The notes under the pieces were generated by a model. It was given only the letters and a program-made list of their open reading frames with translations, was not told the DNA's origin and did not search any database. Made by a program: the position numbers and the translations under genes. A DNA stretch of 64,000 nt from positions 27,992,254-28,056,253 of the forward strand of contig OX352765.1 in assembly GCA_947095585.1 (NCBI GenBank). Reading direction: 5' to 3'. This document shows, piece by piece, positions 1 through 10,540 of this stretch. Positions within the stretch are counted from its first letter, which is position 1. Each line of letters starts with the position of its first letter. This DNA is from Nephrocerus scutellatus. Taxonomy: Eukaryota > Arthropoda > Insecta > Diptera > Pipunculidae.

Positions 1-1240
1 GAGGAGGGGTGCTACCTCGGCCAACTCACAATTAAATTCAGCGAGGGGTTTCTTCTTCCAACCGAGCCCGCCCGTGCCACAGTTAGATGGAATTCTGAAA
101 AGGGGTAGAGAACGGAAAACTTACCACTGGCTATCATTAATCCTTTGTCTTCGGAAGAAAATATCATTTGTACGTTTGTATGTTTATACATTTGTTAGTT
201 TGCGATGTCGTATATATCGGCTCCTACCAGTCAAAATTTGATGGCACTTGTTTTAAAACAATAGGCTAGCGCTCGGCTTGCGATGGCGTATTTTTTTCTT
301 ATTCGTAGGGGTAGTAGATGGAAAACTGAGAAAAATACTCAATCTACGTATCGCTATCGATTTTTTTAAGCCTAAAGGCATGCAAAGTTATTTTTGGTTT
401 TTTCAGTCCATTTCAGAAATCGCATACTATTAGGCTTTTAAGAGAAGAGAGAACTAAATACAGAATACTAAATACTAAATACTAAAAGCAGAATACATTA
501 GACCCTGTGCATATAGGAGTGGAAAGTTTTTGGTTGGAATGATTTTCAGTACTTCTCCCAAATTATTCAAAAGTCAAATCTGAAACAAGAATTAGGACTT
601 CATTTTTAAGGGGAACGTAGACGGCAAAACAATCAGTTTTCAACAATTGATAATCAGTCAATTCGTATATCTCGGCATCTAGCAGTCAGATCTTATTGGG
701 ACCAGTTTTAAAACAATTTTGACGCGTCACGTGTAAAAAATTAGAATCAAAATTTAAAAAAAAAGTTTTTTTTAAAAAAAATTAAATTTAAAAAAAAAAT
801 TCCCTAAAAAAATTTTCATAGAAAAAAATTGCTATTGGGTTTTTAAGATAATTCAGTGTTTATACTGAATTAAAATTATCCATATGGCGAACCTGAGAAG
901 CTTGCTTTATTATCTTATAACTATATTTCATATTTTGCGATTCACTGTTTGAATTTAGAAGTTCGAGAATCACAATTACTGGCACTAGAAATTAGTATAT
1001 AAACTTTTTAAGTGTTTTTATAAACCATTTGGGAATTTTATGCTTAAAAACGATCCTATCGAAGCCTCTGTCTAAGCGGCTTACATTAAACGTTGGCATT
1101 TAACATTCACATGATGACACATCCACTCAATTGGACTCTGACTCGCAAATTCGTATTGTATAGTAGCTAGTTTAATAAAGTTTTTTAATACTTTGTTGAA
1201 TTTATTGGCCTTTTATATTTTCTATATTAACTTCGCGTCC
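1..1240. other. AT-rich non-coding stretch with an internal diverged duplication
   Basis: No gene is recognised here. The stretch contains homopolymer-rich DNA at about 735-830. A block at about 195-265 (CGTATATATCGGCTCCTACC, then TTTTAAAACAAT) resembles a second block at about 660-720 (CGTATATCTCGGCATCTAGC, then TTTTAAAACAAT). This points to an old duplication with a spacing near 460 bp. It presumably lies upstream of, or in an earlier intron of, the Phactr gene. Confidence 0.5.
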
Positions 1241-1420
1241 GGATGTGTTCGTGTGTTTGTTTGTTTGTTTGTGGCTAACCAAATCTAGTGATTAATTTTT
1301 AAACTACTTCCGAGAACCCGATTTTATTCAAACTTTGCACACATGTGTATATGCTTTGACAATGATCGGGCCCCAGGGTCGAGGGACTCCTATATACATT
1401 TTTTCAAAAATGTATTCCCA
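1240..1420 (+). repeat. Interspersed repeat, ACATGTGTAT family, copy 1
   Basis: The unit reads approximately: GTTTGTTTGTGGCTAACC, AATTTTTAAACTACTTCC, CCCGATTTTATTCAAACTT, then ACACATGTGTAT and a GATCGGGCCCCAGGGTCG block. Related copies lie at about 12635-12840 and, inverted, at about 34680-35010. I do not recognise the family. It carries no convincing open frame, so it is probably a non-autonomous element or the non-coding end of a larger one. Confidence 0.6.
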
Positions 1421-2340
1421 TCCCAAAAATGGTAATTCTAATGTAATTACTAACTTGGGGCCCATAAGTATCCTCTCGGACCTATTCAAGGTCTGCGAGC
1501 GTCTTATCAAGGACCAATTAACATTATATCTCGAAAATGGATCCTTTATTGTTCAAGTTCAGAGCGGCTTTAGAAAGTTTCACAGTAGGTACAACCTCTA
1601 CTATTATGTATATCACTGAGTTGGCTCGGAAGAATATGGACTATGGTAGGGTCACAGTTCTTATTCTTCTCGACTTCACCTAAGCCTCCGATAGCATTGC
1701 CCATAACATTATAGCTCGGCTGTCAACCTAGTTCATTCATACTTGACCAATCGATTCCAGTGTATCTCAGTGGGGGAAGTTTGTTCCTCCTTCTTGCTTC
1801 CTTCCTTCCTTCTCTTTATGGGTCGACTTTTTCTTTCTTTATAAACGATCTTCCTCTTATACCGCGTTTTTCGCAAGTCCACCTCTTTGCTGACGATACC
1901 TACCTACTTTACTGGATGGCTCTTACCGAGCTTACGTATTGTGTTTCCCTGGTAAATAATAACCTATCCATTACTGGACCAATGATAATAATTTCGAGAT
2001 TAACCCCTCTAAGAGTCGGGCAATGGCATTATATCGTTATCCAATTTCTCACCTACTTGATCGAATTATCCTTAATGGAATGTCGGTGCCGTTTTCTCAG
2101 CGTATCATGAGCCTGTGTTTCGTACATGACGACATTTTATCCTAGGATTGTCATGTCAATACTATTATTTCTAAAGTTTGGGCTGTTTCACGTAAACTCT
2201 ACATAGTCAAGGATTTGCTTTTGTTTTAACTTCGTTGCATATTGGTCAACTCTTTGGTTATGCCCTTCTTCACATATGGTGCAGAATTATTTCGCTCAAA
2301 CGGCGTGACTATATTACTTGTCTGGCGTTTGAGTTTTTGG
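1420..2340 (+). pseudogene. Decayed jockey/CR1-type non-LTR retrotransposon, RT domain
   Basis: Frame-broken translations match successive reverse transcriptase blocks in order. First come GPISILSDLFKVCERLI and QSGFRKFHS (RT blocks 1-2). Next is LTNRFQCISVG, then FINDLPL and HLFADDTYLLYW, the last carrying the F-A-D-D catalytic box near 1890. Finally there is a thumb-like stretch ending FFTYGAELF near 2270-2300. At least four frameshifts or stops separate these blocks, so the copy is dead. Neither an endonuclease domain nor ORF1 is seen, so it is 5' truncated. Directly downstream is a SINE-like 3' tail (next entry). It is either a separate insertion or the LINE's own 3' end. Confidence 0.8.
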
Positions 2341-2530
2341 GAATTACCGTTCCGAGAGTAATAACTTCTCACGGAAAGCTTCTCAATTGGCCGTTCGGAT
2401 CCGGCCTTAAATTGTAGGTCCCTTCCATTTTGTGTCCAAAAATATACATGCGCAACACAAATGGTCGCGAGAAGCTAGGCCTTGGACCCCAACGGTCTGT
2501 CGCGCCGATTGTTATTATTATTAAGTGAAT
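2335..2530 (+). repeat. SINE 3' part (tRNA-derived family), 5' truncated, (TTA)n tail
   Basis: The sequence from the CCGTTCCGAGAGTAATAACT block through GTCCAAAAATATACATG and GGTCGCGAGAAGC to GTCTGTCGCGCCGA matches the body of the complete SINE on the minus strand at 27586-27957. It ends in TTATTATTATTAAG. The tRNA-like head is missing in this copy. It abuts the LINE remnant above. Confidence 0.75.
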
Positions 2531-3146
2531 TCTATTATTATTGTGTTGTTATTTTTTTTTTCGTTTATAGTGGAAATGTCATTTGGTATCAACAGCAACC
2601 TGCACATTGACACAACATTCTGTCTTTTAGTCATTAGAAAATGTACATGAACAATTTTAATTTTCGTAGGTTGGTTTTTTCATCTTATTTTCTGGCTCTA
2701 CATCCGGGGTCAGGTGTCGGCCTTCCGTTAAAGTTATCTAGTTTGAAATTTGTCAATGCATAACAATATCGGTGTTAAATTAGACAAATTTAAAACACGT
2801 TCCAATAAAATGGTGTTTCTGATTTTAAGTGAGACAATGGAGGGCCCTAGACTACAAACACGGCACAGGAGCCAGGACATTATCTGCATCTATTTCGATT
2901 GTTTTATTATTGCTATTCAATAAATAATCATCCTATTGACCCTGAGTGTTGAACTCGACATATGTTGTTTCAAAAAACACTATAAGCTCGAATTTTCTAA
3001 TTATAAAATTAATATCCGACCTGGTCCTGGTTTTTAATAAAGAATATCAACCTTTTAACTCCTTAACTTTTATAAAACTTTATTTATATAAAAAATTTTA
3101 ATTTAATTTTTTTTTATAAAAAAACCTTCCATTTGTTCAATTACAG
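2531..3146 (+). other. Non-coding, upstream intron of Phactr
   Basis: AT-rich sequence with no gene or clear transposon. It ends in a good 3' splice site: a pyrimidine/A-T rich tract, then TTCAATTACAG at 3136-3146. It is therefore taken as the 3' part of an intron whose 5' exon lies outside the window or was not recognised. Confidence 0.6.
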
Positions 3147-3311
3147 CGAAAAAACAAAATGGTGCTGCCATCCGAACAAACAGTCTCGGCTCCGGTACAC
3201 GGACACCGCCACTCGAGCGTAAAAGTAAACTAAGTGCATTAGGACGTTTCTTTAGGCCATGGAAATGGCGGCGGAAAAAGAAGAGCGAAAAATTCGAGGC
3301 AGCTTCGAAAT
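3147..3311 (+). CDS. Phactr: Phactr (phosphatase and actin regulator), internal exon A, partial gene
   Basis: Phactr proteins bind G-actin through RPEL motifs and protein phosphatase 1 through their C-terminus, and regulate actin dynamics and actin-dependent transcription. This exon reads through in one frame starting with two bases of a split codon. It encodes [16 protein letters not shown], then [17 protein letters not shown], then [19 protein letters not shown]. The hydrophobic-basic [13 protein letters not shown] block is the conserved nuclear-localisation segment next to the first RPEL of the family. The 3' splice site TTACAG ends at 3146 and the donor AAAT|gtaagt is at 3311/3312. The phase (1 nt of the next codon left over) fits the next exon. 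No upstream ATG exon was found, so the N-terminus is missing. The Drosophila orthologue would be CG32264. This identification rests on recalled family resemblance. Confidence 0.88.
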
Positions 3312-3407
3312 GTAAGTACATACAGTACTTTATGTTATTAATAAAATATATACATATTTGTAACGTCGGAACAATTCCAATTTGCATTCATCTGTTTTGC
3401 ATTACAG

Positions 3408-3506
3408 CGCTCGAGAGAAAAATATCAGTACGTGCCAATAGGGATGAACTCGTCCAGAAGGGTATTCTGCTACCAGAGAGTCCACTTGGGAATATTCCCG
3501 AACCCG
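3408..3506 (+). CDS. Phactr: Phactr internal exon B, carrying the first RPEL motif
   Basis: The exon is 99 nt, bounded by GCATTACAG (ending 3407) and CCCG|gtaagt (3506/3507), after a 96-bp intron. Joined in phase to the previous exon it encodes [19 protein letters not shown] and then [15 protein letters not shown]. The LERKxSxRxxRDELxxKGIL pattern is the first RPEL repeat of the Phactr family, a G-actin-binding element. The arginine and the E-L pair are present, with the Pro of the canonical RPEL replaced (RAN instead of RPx), as is typical of repeat 1. It ends with one base of a Gly codon completed by the exon at 10541. Both exons have clean codon use and no stops, unlike the surrounding transposon debris. 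Confidence 0.9.
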
Positions 3507-4744
3507 GTAAGTTTCATATACACATACAATATATTGTACAAAAAACAAACCTCCTGGGCATATGTAACTGATTTGAATAAATTATGTATTCGATTGTGAG
3601 AGTATGAGACGCATCCGGATGAGCAGTGGTGGCGCACGCAACCCACGTCCGGCATCAATGTCGCCATCACCATTCATATCCTGTTTTGTTGGTGCAACAA
3701 AAATGATTTATATGAGCATGTGCGTTGAAGTGCAAAGCAGATATGGAAAACATTCATCTGTGATCCTTAGAAAAGTTTGTTTCAATGCTAGAGCTGAACG
3801 CTGAATGCTTTCTGCACAATCCACCGAATAGCGTGCGTGTTTGTGTGTGTGTGTATTGACCTTGATTTGCAAACCTCAAAGTATGTGCATCTACCCGTAA
3901 ACTTTTGGGGTCGTCAACAAATTCCTCCACTCCATCTGACAATTTCGATGACATCTGCCTCCGGTGCAAAGGCGCACCAAAGTCGAGTGCGACAACCGAT
4001 ATATCATTATCCAATAAATGAAAGGATTTTTGTTTTTTTACATAATGTACATATATAGATACAGCACATGTTCGATTGCTACATTCATCTGCGTGTTGAT
4101 TCACGTGCAACTTGCCGTGAGTTTTGCTTTGATTTCGCTCAACGGCAAGGCGCCCGGATGTATGTGTCCGTCAATAGAATTTTCATTTTCACAATTTCAT
4201 ATCGACATAGTGGAGAAGCTTCTCCCCCCATCCCTCATGACATGAGTAAAAAAGTTGGCTTACTTTGTGGCATTTCCTGTTTCTCTGATGGTGAGCTCAG
4301 CTCGGCGTAATCTGTGTGATGTACTCGGCGTACTCTATGTGAATCCGATTTGACTGACTGATGGGTGTTAGCCAGCCAACCGCAGATAGTGAAAATTCTC
4401 ATCAAGTTTAATGACTGTGTGTGTGAGTGAGCTCCATTTATGTATGTTGCTTCTCCACGATGTCGTTTCATGGATACTCGTATTTGTCGTCTAGAATTGA
4501 GTGTCCCCAGGTGTTAACATTGGAATGCTCTATGTTGCTGGCACGCACGTGCCTGTCAATCATGTCCACTTACAACTTAATAATTAATTAAACGTCGTTT
4601 GCCTTGTGGACTCATTTACACGTTGTCGATTATTCAAATGTCACGATGTTATGATTTTTTTACTTTTTGTAATAAAAGGACATCCGGAATTCATTTAAAG
4701 CTTTAATATAAGATCGCCGGTTCTAAATAATAGGCAATGAGAAC
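3507..4744 (+). other. Phactr intron, apparently unique sequence
   Basis: This is the start of a roughly 7-kb intron (3507-10540). Short open frames occur on both strands but none shows a recognisable domain or splice logic. A (GT)n run lies near 3838-3853. I see no transposon signature. Confidence 0.5.
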
Positions 4745-4830
4745 AGACAGTGATGGTAAAGGGACGCGGCTGGTGCCAGCCAGGCAACGCCTATTATTTT
4801 AGCTAATAAAGGGTGTTTATTAAGCCCGAT
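4745..4830 (+). repeat. Short Helitron-like fragment
   Basis: The segment CCAGCCAGGCAACGCCTATT, then ATTTTAGCTAATAAAGGGTG, resembles the block CCAGACAACGCCTGTTATTT of the Helitron-like repeat at 8930-9290 and its inverted relative at 29239-29611. Only the distal part is preserved. Confidence 0.45.
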
Positions 4831-4904
4831 AGAACTTATTGTAAAAAAAACACTTAACATTTTATTTTAATAAAATTGTTTTATTTATTCTCAAGATCAA
4901 TACA

Positions 4905-6670
4905 CGGCATTAACATCATCATATTTGTCTCTACAACCGAGGTCCGGTCCTGGCCTCCCGCAAAAAATCGCAATCTTGCTCTTATTTATGTAAAGCCCCG
5001 TAAAGATTTCGTGCCACCCGCTCGATCTCGATAAAAGCTTCCTGTACAATCTTGGGTTTCTACCAACGATGCACTTGTAGAGTGCTCCTCTCGCCGTTAT
5101 GTCAGAGTCTCGGATTATTTTCTCCAACGTCAGGTTAAAAGGAGGACGCAGGCCAGTTCATCCCCTTGTCGGAGCCCGTTATATATGTTGAATGGGCTTG
5201 ATAGTGACACGGATATTTTTACTAGTCGTATAACATTGTTCATGGTCATGTCAGTTTATTTGGGATGCCGAGTTCTCTCATGGCTTTATAAAGTTCTACT
5301 CTGGCTATGATATCATTTGCGGCTTTAAGCTTTAAAAAGATGATGTAGGGAGTTTTGAAACTCGGGACATCACCTGTCTAATGGTGTAAATCTGATCAGT
5401 TGTCGATTTCCCTGTGATGTAGCCACACTGGTATGGACAAATGATGATGATTGACGATTCTAATCTATGGAGCACATGATGCCTCTTTGCCAGTCTTCTA
5501 GCATCGCTTCTTCCTCCCATACTTGCACTTTTAGTTCATGAATTGCTTGTTGTATTGCGGACCCTGCTGACTTAATCAGTTTGCTGGCCACATTCAGCAA
5601 CTCATGAAAGTGCTCTTCCCATCGCTCTAAGATGCCTTTGAGATCGGCGATCAGATTACCCTCTTTGTCTTTGCAGTATGTGCAACGCGGTGTATATTGA
5701 GTCATACCACGGACTCTTTGGTGTAACTTCCGCGCCTGGTGCGGTCCTTGCTCACTATACTGTTCTAGTTCACGGACGAGATTCTTCTCCCAGGCTGGTT
5801 TCTTTCGCCAGTGAACTGTTTTTTCAAATCTTCTAAGCTCTATATTATTCATCTTCGCGTGCCCGCATTCTATTAGATTGTTGCATTTCTCGGTACGCAA
5901 CATTCTGACGTTGAGTCGCTTACTTACATTCGTCATCGAACCAGTCGTTCCGATCTCTACGACTACTGCTAAAGAAGATGGATCCAGCAGTACTAATGAC
6001 ATCCATTTCTCTTTTACGCCCGACATCTCCCTCCATTTAGGGCGAGTCCTACCGCTTGGCCGTAGTTGTTTCTGGTCTCTTCGTTGCAAAGGGCAGCCGT
6101 GTTGACTCGAATCTGATTCGTGAATGCAGTCTTTTAAGATGCTGCAATCCGCGAGCGGAGCACCATACCAACAAGATTGTGGTCCGAGTCGACGGTGATA
6201 TCTCGGTACGTTCGTACCGTCATCAAGTTCGGGTTGCGAATCTGGGGAATCCTCTTTAGGTGCGTAAACGTTTATGAGGCTTATGTTTTTAAATCTGTCC
6301 CGCACGAGAAGGGTGCTTAGACGTTCATTTATTGCTTTAAAGCCGATAACGGTGGGTTTCATTCTTTTGCTGACTAGAATCCCCACCCCGAGCACATGAT
6401 GATGTCTTGCATGACACCTGTAATATTCTGATTTTTGTAAGACACCATTCCCCGACCACCGCATCTCCTGGATTGCTGTTATGCAGCATTATATTTGGAC
6501 AGGGTATCGGTTAGCTGCTGTGCTGTGTTAGAGCTCTATACCGTGAGCGTACGTTCCATGAGAAAATTCGTTAAATCGTTTTGCCGTTTTCGTTGCCGTG
6601 GTCGTTGTCGTTCATCAGTGCATCCGCGGCTGATTTTGGGTTCCATAATGAACGTTTTTTTACGGGCGAG
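4905..6670 (-). pseudogene. RTE-type non-LTR retrotransposon, internally deleted copy 1
   Basis: RTE elements encode an apurinic endonuclease plus reverse transcriptase. Minus-strand frames show, in order, the endonuclease start region (QLTDTLSKYNAA, then IQEMRWSGNGVLQKSEY), GVGILVSKRMKPTVIGF, LINVYAPKEDSPD, the linker ELRRFEKTVHWRKKPAWEKN and CTYCKDKEGNLI, then RT block PYQCGYITGKSTTDQI and an NGLRQ-like block. The largest surviving frame is 334 codons (5460-6464). The YADD catalytic segment, present in the copy at 45.1-47.4 kb, is deleted here. The low-coordinate end at about 4910-4925 has CATCATCATATTTG, i.e. an ATGATGATG tail on the minus strand, as expected for RTE. It is inserted in the Phactr intron antisense to the gene. 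Confidence 0.88.
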
Positions 6671-7959
6671 GTTATTGGCATCGAGCACACCTTACTTTGA
6701 AGGGACTAGCCCGATCACTTAGCTTTTCCTGTATTTAGAGGAAAAATACCGGCGGCCACCACGTGGAGGTTTGATCGCACTTCCACCAGTTACTGATATA
6801 GTTACGACCACCTGCAATTTTGGAGCATTCTGTGTTATTCGCCCTATTTTGCTGGATGACCGCCGCTCATTAGTATGTCCTGTTAAAATAATTGCAACTT
6901 TTAGAATTTTGGCATTTTATTGTTTTGATAAATTGAAAATTTCAAAATTATCTCATTGTCTAAGAGAAGGGTTTTGTATAATAAAATGTGTTTTGTGTTT
7001 CTTTGGAAAACTTGGAAGTTTTTTCCGCCCTAAATGGCAAATATGAGTAGAATATTTCTAATTTCGTTGTTTCCATTGCAAGTTCTTACGTTGAATATCC
7101 TTGCACGTTGATGGTTGATGATAGTATGTACATAATGTATGTACATATATACCAATAATTGCAAATTGTATATTCCATGCAACGCAACTTAATTCGACGC
7201 GAATGGAATTCCTAAAGAGGTAACTAACCTTATGCCCAATGTGATGTGCTGGACACACAACAATGAGTCTCCAGTAAACAACAAAGTTTCACTATAACTT
7301 CTGCAATGGAGTTGCTATTAATGATAAACTACTTGAGGGATAGATGTGTGTGTGTGTATGTGTTTTTTTCGCGTCAATTTGTTAACCAATGAAAGTGAAA
7401 TTTCAGTGCAATCGGCGCATGGACTGCACTTGATGACCCCATCTATCCACAGACCACAGCTACGCAAAAATAACACATCGATCGATGATTGCTCGAACGT
7501 TTGCTGCTGGTGAACGGATGATTGTACGCACGCACGCAATGCGTACACGTATCTGTCGTCTGTGACTGTCAATCATTTTAATGTGACCATCAGACTTTTC
7601 CATTGAAACTGAGTGCTGCAGTTATTGAGACGAAGACGACGACGACGGCCACCAAGGCAATGGCAACATAAAAAGTAGAATACCTTAGATTGAGTTAAAT
7701 GTGGCGTTGTTTGTTTGTATCTAATTATGCATTATTTGCATCAGCGTCGCCGTCTAGACGACGGGGGTGTCTTCTGCTATTGAGCGGACAAAACTATGTA
7801 GTAAGCGCGAAATTGATATTAAATGTATTAAGAAACGTTTTTGTTGTCAGCGTTCCTATCTTTTCCAGTTGAAATTTCTACAAAAATCTAATTGACACAA
7901 ACTCCAAAAACAAAAAATTAATCTCATAACCATAATCCCTATTTATAAAATCCAAATTA
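6671..7959. other. Phactr intron, no recognised feature
   Basis: AT-rich sequence with a (GT)n stretch near 7343-7360. Short open frames on both strands match nothing I know. The part around 7380-7700 has more even base composition and could be ordinary unique intron. Confidence 0.45.
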
Positions 7960-8285
7960 GCAAAATCTTAATTGCCTTTTAAAAGTTGGTTTGGGATTTT
8001 GACTTCGGAATTTCGTATGTGGGAATTTGTAAATTGGGATTATGATTTTGGGATTTTGTAAATTTGGATTTATATTTTATGATTTCGTATTTTGGAATTC
8101 TTAAATTGGGGTTTTGATTTTGGGATTTTGATTTCGTGATTTTGTATTCGGGAATTTGTAAATTGGGGTTTTGGTTTTGGAATTATGTATATTAGGGTTT
8201 CGATTTTCAGATTAAGATTTTGTGATTTTGATTTTGGGATTTTGATTTCTGGATTTTGATTTTAGGATTTTGTGAGTTGGGGCTT
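7960..8285 (+). repeat. Degenerate minisatellite, GGGATTTTGATTTT type
   Basis: Many imperfect head-to-tail units of about 14-25 bp built from GGGATTTTG, GATTTTG and TTTGTAAATTGGG fill this interval. Examples are GGGATTTTGATTTCGTGATT near 8123 and GATTTTGGGATTTTGATTTC near 8230. There is no coding potential. Confidence 0.8.
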
Positions 8286-8749
8286 ATAATTGATATATCG
8301 GGCTGAAATGTATTCCAGGTGTAGTACACATCTGAAATTTAAGTATGGACTTCGATCTCGTTCATATGAAAACCGCGAGCACGCTTGCAGCGGTCGATTC
8401 TTTGGATCCAATTTTCCTCCACTCTTCCAGAAATATCAGCCGGAACGTTGGCAATTTCGCGTTCGATATTGCTCCTGCGTTCCTCTAACGTTGTTGGCTT
8501 TGGCTTTGGCATAACCAACGACTTAATGTAACTCTATAATAAAAAACCCAACGGCGAAATTCAACCGGACCCTTTCCTGAGATTACACAATTACCGACCT
8601 TCGCCTTCAATAGATTAATTGTTTGACCAGGTGTTGGAACTACAAATCACTGATGTCAGGTCAATCTAATTCTTGTCAAAAATAGTCTTCCAATATGGCA
8701 TGATAGCGAACTCCATTGACCGTAACATGGCAAACATTTTCATCAACGA

Positions 8750-10150
8750 AAAAATATAATGTGTAGAAATATAATGTGTAGAACCACCTTTCTTCAATAT
8801 AACCTCAAGAATTCGATCTTTAATGGAGTTGTACTATGTGGTGATATCTCATTCCAGGCAAGTTTAACGGAATCGATCGCGCTTCCTGGTCATTGTATTG
8901 TTTTCCACATACGTACACTTTTGTGAAAGTAACTCTGTCTGTCTGGTACTTTTTCACAGCTAAACGGCTGGACCGATTTGGCTAATTTAAAAATGTTTGG
9001 GAGTAGTTCGGGGATGATTATAGGTACCTGAAAAATTGGAAAATTCGGGAAAAACTGAAAAAATGCCGTTTTTCATAGGATTTATGTATGAACTCGCGAC
9101 CATAACTCATGATTCGAACGCGTTATAGGCTACAATTTTGGGTCTGGGGTAGGTGGTAGTGGGGCTCAATGATCTGTGATGGTTTCAGTGGGGGAGCGCT
9201 CAGTTTGGATGGGTCAGTAGGGTGTGAGTGGCAACCAGACAACGCCTGTTATTTTAACTTTTGGTGCGTCTAAACGATGCTTTAGGGGGGTTTCTATAAT
9301 GTTTAGGAATAGTTCAGCAGTTTCACTGGCAACAAACGATTTAACAATTCAAGGGGTGTGTGTAGGAGTGTTTTCGTGTTGAAATATCCTTGAAAGTGGT
9401 CCAAAGAGATCGTGGATTTTTGGAAAAGCTGATTCTAATACCGCTTTGTAGCTATTTTCTGTCTTTTTTGAGCTTTGCACCGATGTTGCGATGTTGCCAT
9501 AATAAGATATTGCAGGCCAAACCATTACGTTTCCTTCTCTGGTGTTATGGCGGATTGAAAAGAGCTCCTTTTTTCTTATATCGAGGAAGTAAAGTTTATA
9601 GCGATCAGCGATGAATAAGGGAATAAGGCCACAATTTTCTGGTCTTTTCTCGATATTTCCGTCTATAAGATTGGTTCACCTAAATTGAATTTTTTTTGTG
9701 AGAAAATACTTCTTTTTTCCAAATATTCGAACTTGTTCCTTGTTGCACATCCCAGGTCATGTCGTTTTTCGTGGAATGTAAGTTTTGAATCTTTCGCAAA
9801 GCATTAAGTGGTGGTTTTTTCATCAGCTTTAGTCGCTTGAGGTGTTTGTCATTACGAATCACACGATAAACGATAGATTTACCTGCAGTAACACCACTGC
9901 TTCCCTGGTTTCAGCTGTCGAAACAGCTGAAGCATAGGCTAGTCTGATAATTTTTTGTTTCGTAGTTTCATAAAACTACCGTCAGCCTGTTCTCCTAAAA
10001 TTTTTTAATTCACCATTGCATTCAACATGAACCACTGTTGCTGTCACCATTTTTCTATATCCTCTCACTGCCATATGACGTGAGAAATATAATTTTTACT
10101 TTCAATATTGTCTGCTTTTAATCTATTGAACCGCAGTGTATTCTTGAATG
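8750..10150 (-). pseudogene. Tc1/Tc3-like transposon copy 1, with a Helitron-like insert
   Basis: Tc1-like transposases are DD34E enzymes. Minus-strand frames give VIRNDKHLKRLKLMKKPPL (DNA-binding linker), TWDVQQGTSSNIWKKEVFSH, MVWPAISYYG (conserved VWxxISYYG) and IFQHENTPTHT. The usual FSDEKKF is FSHKKN here and FQQDNAPxH is FQHENTPTH, so both catalytic aspartates are lost. Many stops are present. The non-coding arms (AAACTACCGTCAGCCTGTTC near 9970; CACCATTGCATTCAACATGA near 10012; GTAGAACCACCTTTCTTCAA near 8778) match copy 2 at 21.0-22.5 kb. The interval 8930-9290 interrupts the element relative to copy 2. Confidence 0.85.
8930..9290 (+). mobile_element. Helitron-like non-autonomous element, nested in Tc1-like copy 1
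   Basis: It starts near GTGAAAGTAACTCTGTCTGT and continues with CGGCTGGACCGATTTGGCTA, AAATTGGAAAATTCGGGAAA, and near the end CAACCAGACAACGCCTGTTA. The same blocks occur inverted at 29239-29611, which has both Helitron-type ends. This copy has lost the terminal hairpin and CTAG. A short internal block (CTCGCGACCATAACTCATGA) is shared with the element at 17554-18060. Confidence 0.65.
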
Positions 10151-10540
10151 ACAAAATATCAAATGCTTTGGATTTGCTATGATTGTCATAACAGAGTATG
10201 TCATGCAATCATGCAGACTACCATTATTGCATGACATACAGTTCTCTATGATAAGTGCATATGAACCTTACTTAACAAATCTTATTGCGTTATCCAAAAC
10301 TTAGTTATCAAGTTTTCTTTTTTTAAAAACTTTTATTTAACGTTTTGTCTTTCTGGGTTTCCATTTTAAAAAGTTGTGTGTTTGCATTAAACTTTTTCTG
10401 CAATAAGTTTATTGCTTTTCCACCAGATGTCAATATAGTTGCTTTAATCAAATACACAAACCAACTAAAAGCTTACAATAACTTTCCCGGAATAGTATCT
10501 ACCACAAAAATGCTAATACCAGAAATCTTTCAACTTACAG
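10151..10540 (+). other. End of Phactr intron with a perfect inverted repeat and 3' splice site
   Basis: A 13-bp perfect inverted repeat (TATGTCATGCAAT at 10197-10209; ATTGCATGACATA at 10226-10238) sits 16 bp apart. The interval ends with the acceptor CTTTCAACTTACAG (10527-10540). An open frame starts at 10345 and runs into the exon. The strong acceptor and phase match with exon B make 10541 the coding boundary; upstream in-frame residues are intron translation. Confidence 0.6.

Noticed and set aside
3590..3810. Possible alternative Phactr exon reading SSGGARNPRPASMSPSP
   Set aside because: No acceptor/donor pair with a compatible phase, and the frame runs into non-coding sequence.
5878..6722. 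Plus-strand frames of about 70 codons across the RTE element
   Set aside because: Shadows of the antisense endonuclease-RT reading frame.
10345..10540. In-frame upstream extension of the open frame containing Phactr exon C, starting MSFWV
   Set aside because: A strong acceptor (CTTTCAACTTACAG) at 10540 and exact phase continuity with exon B (split Gly codon) make this intron. The upstream text has no Phactr character.
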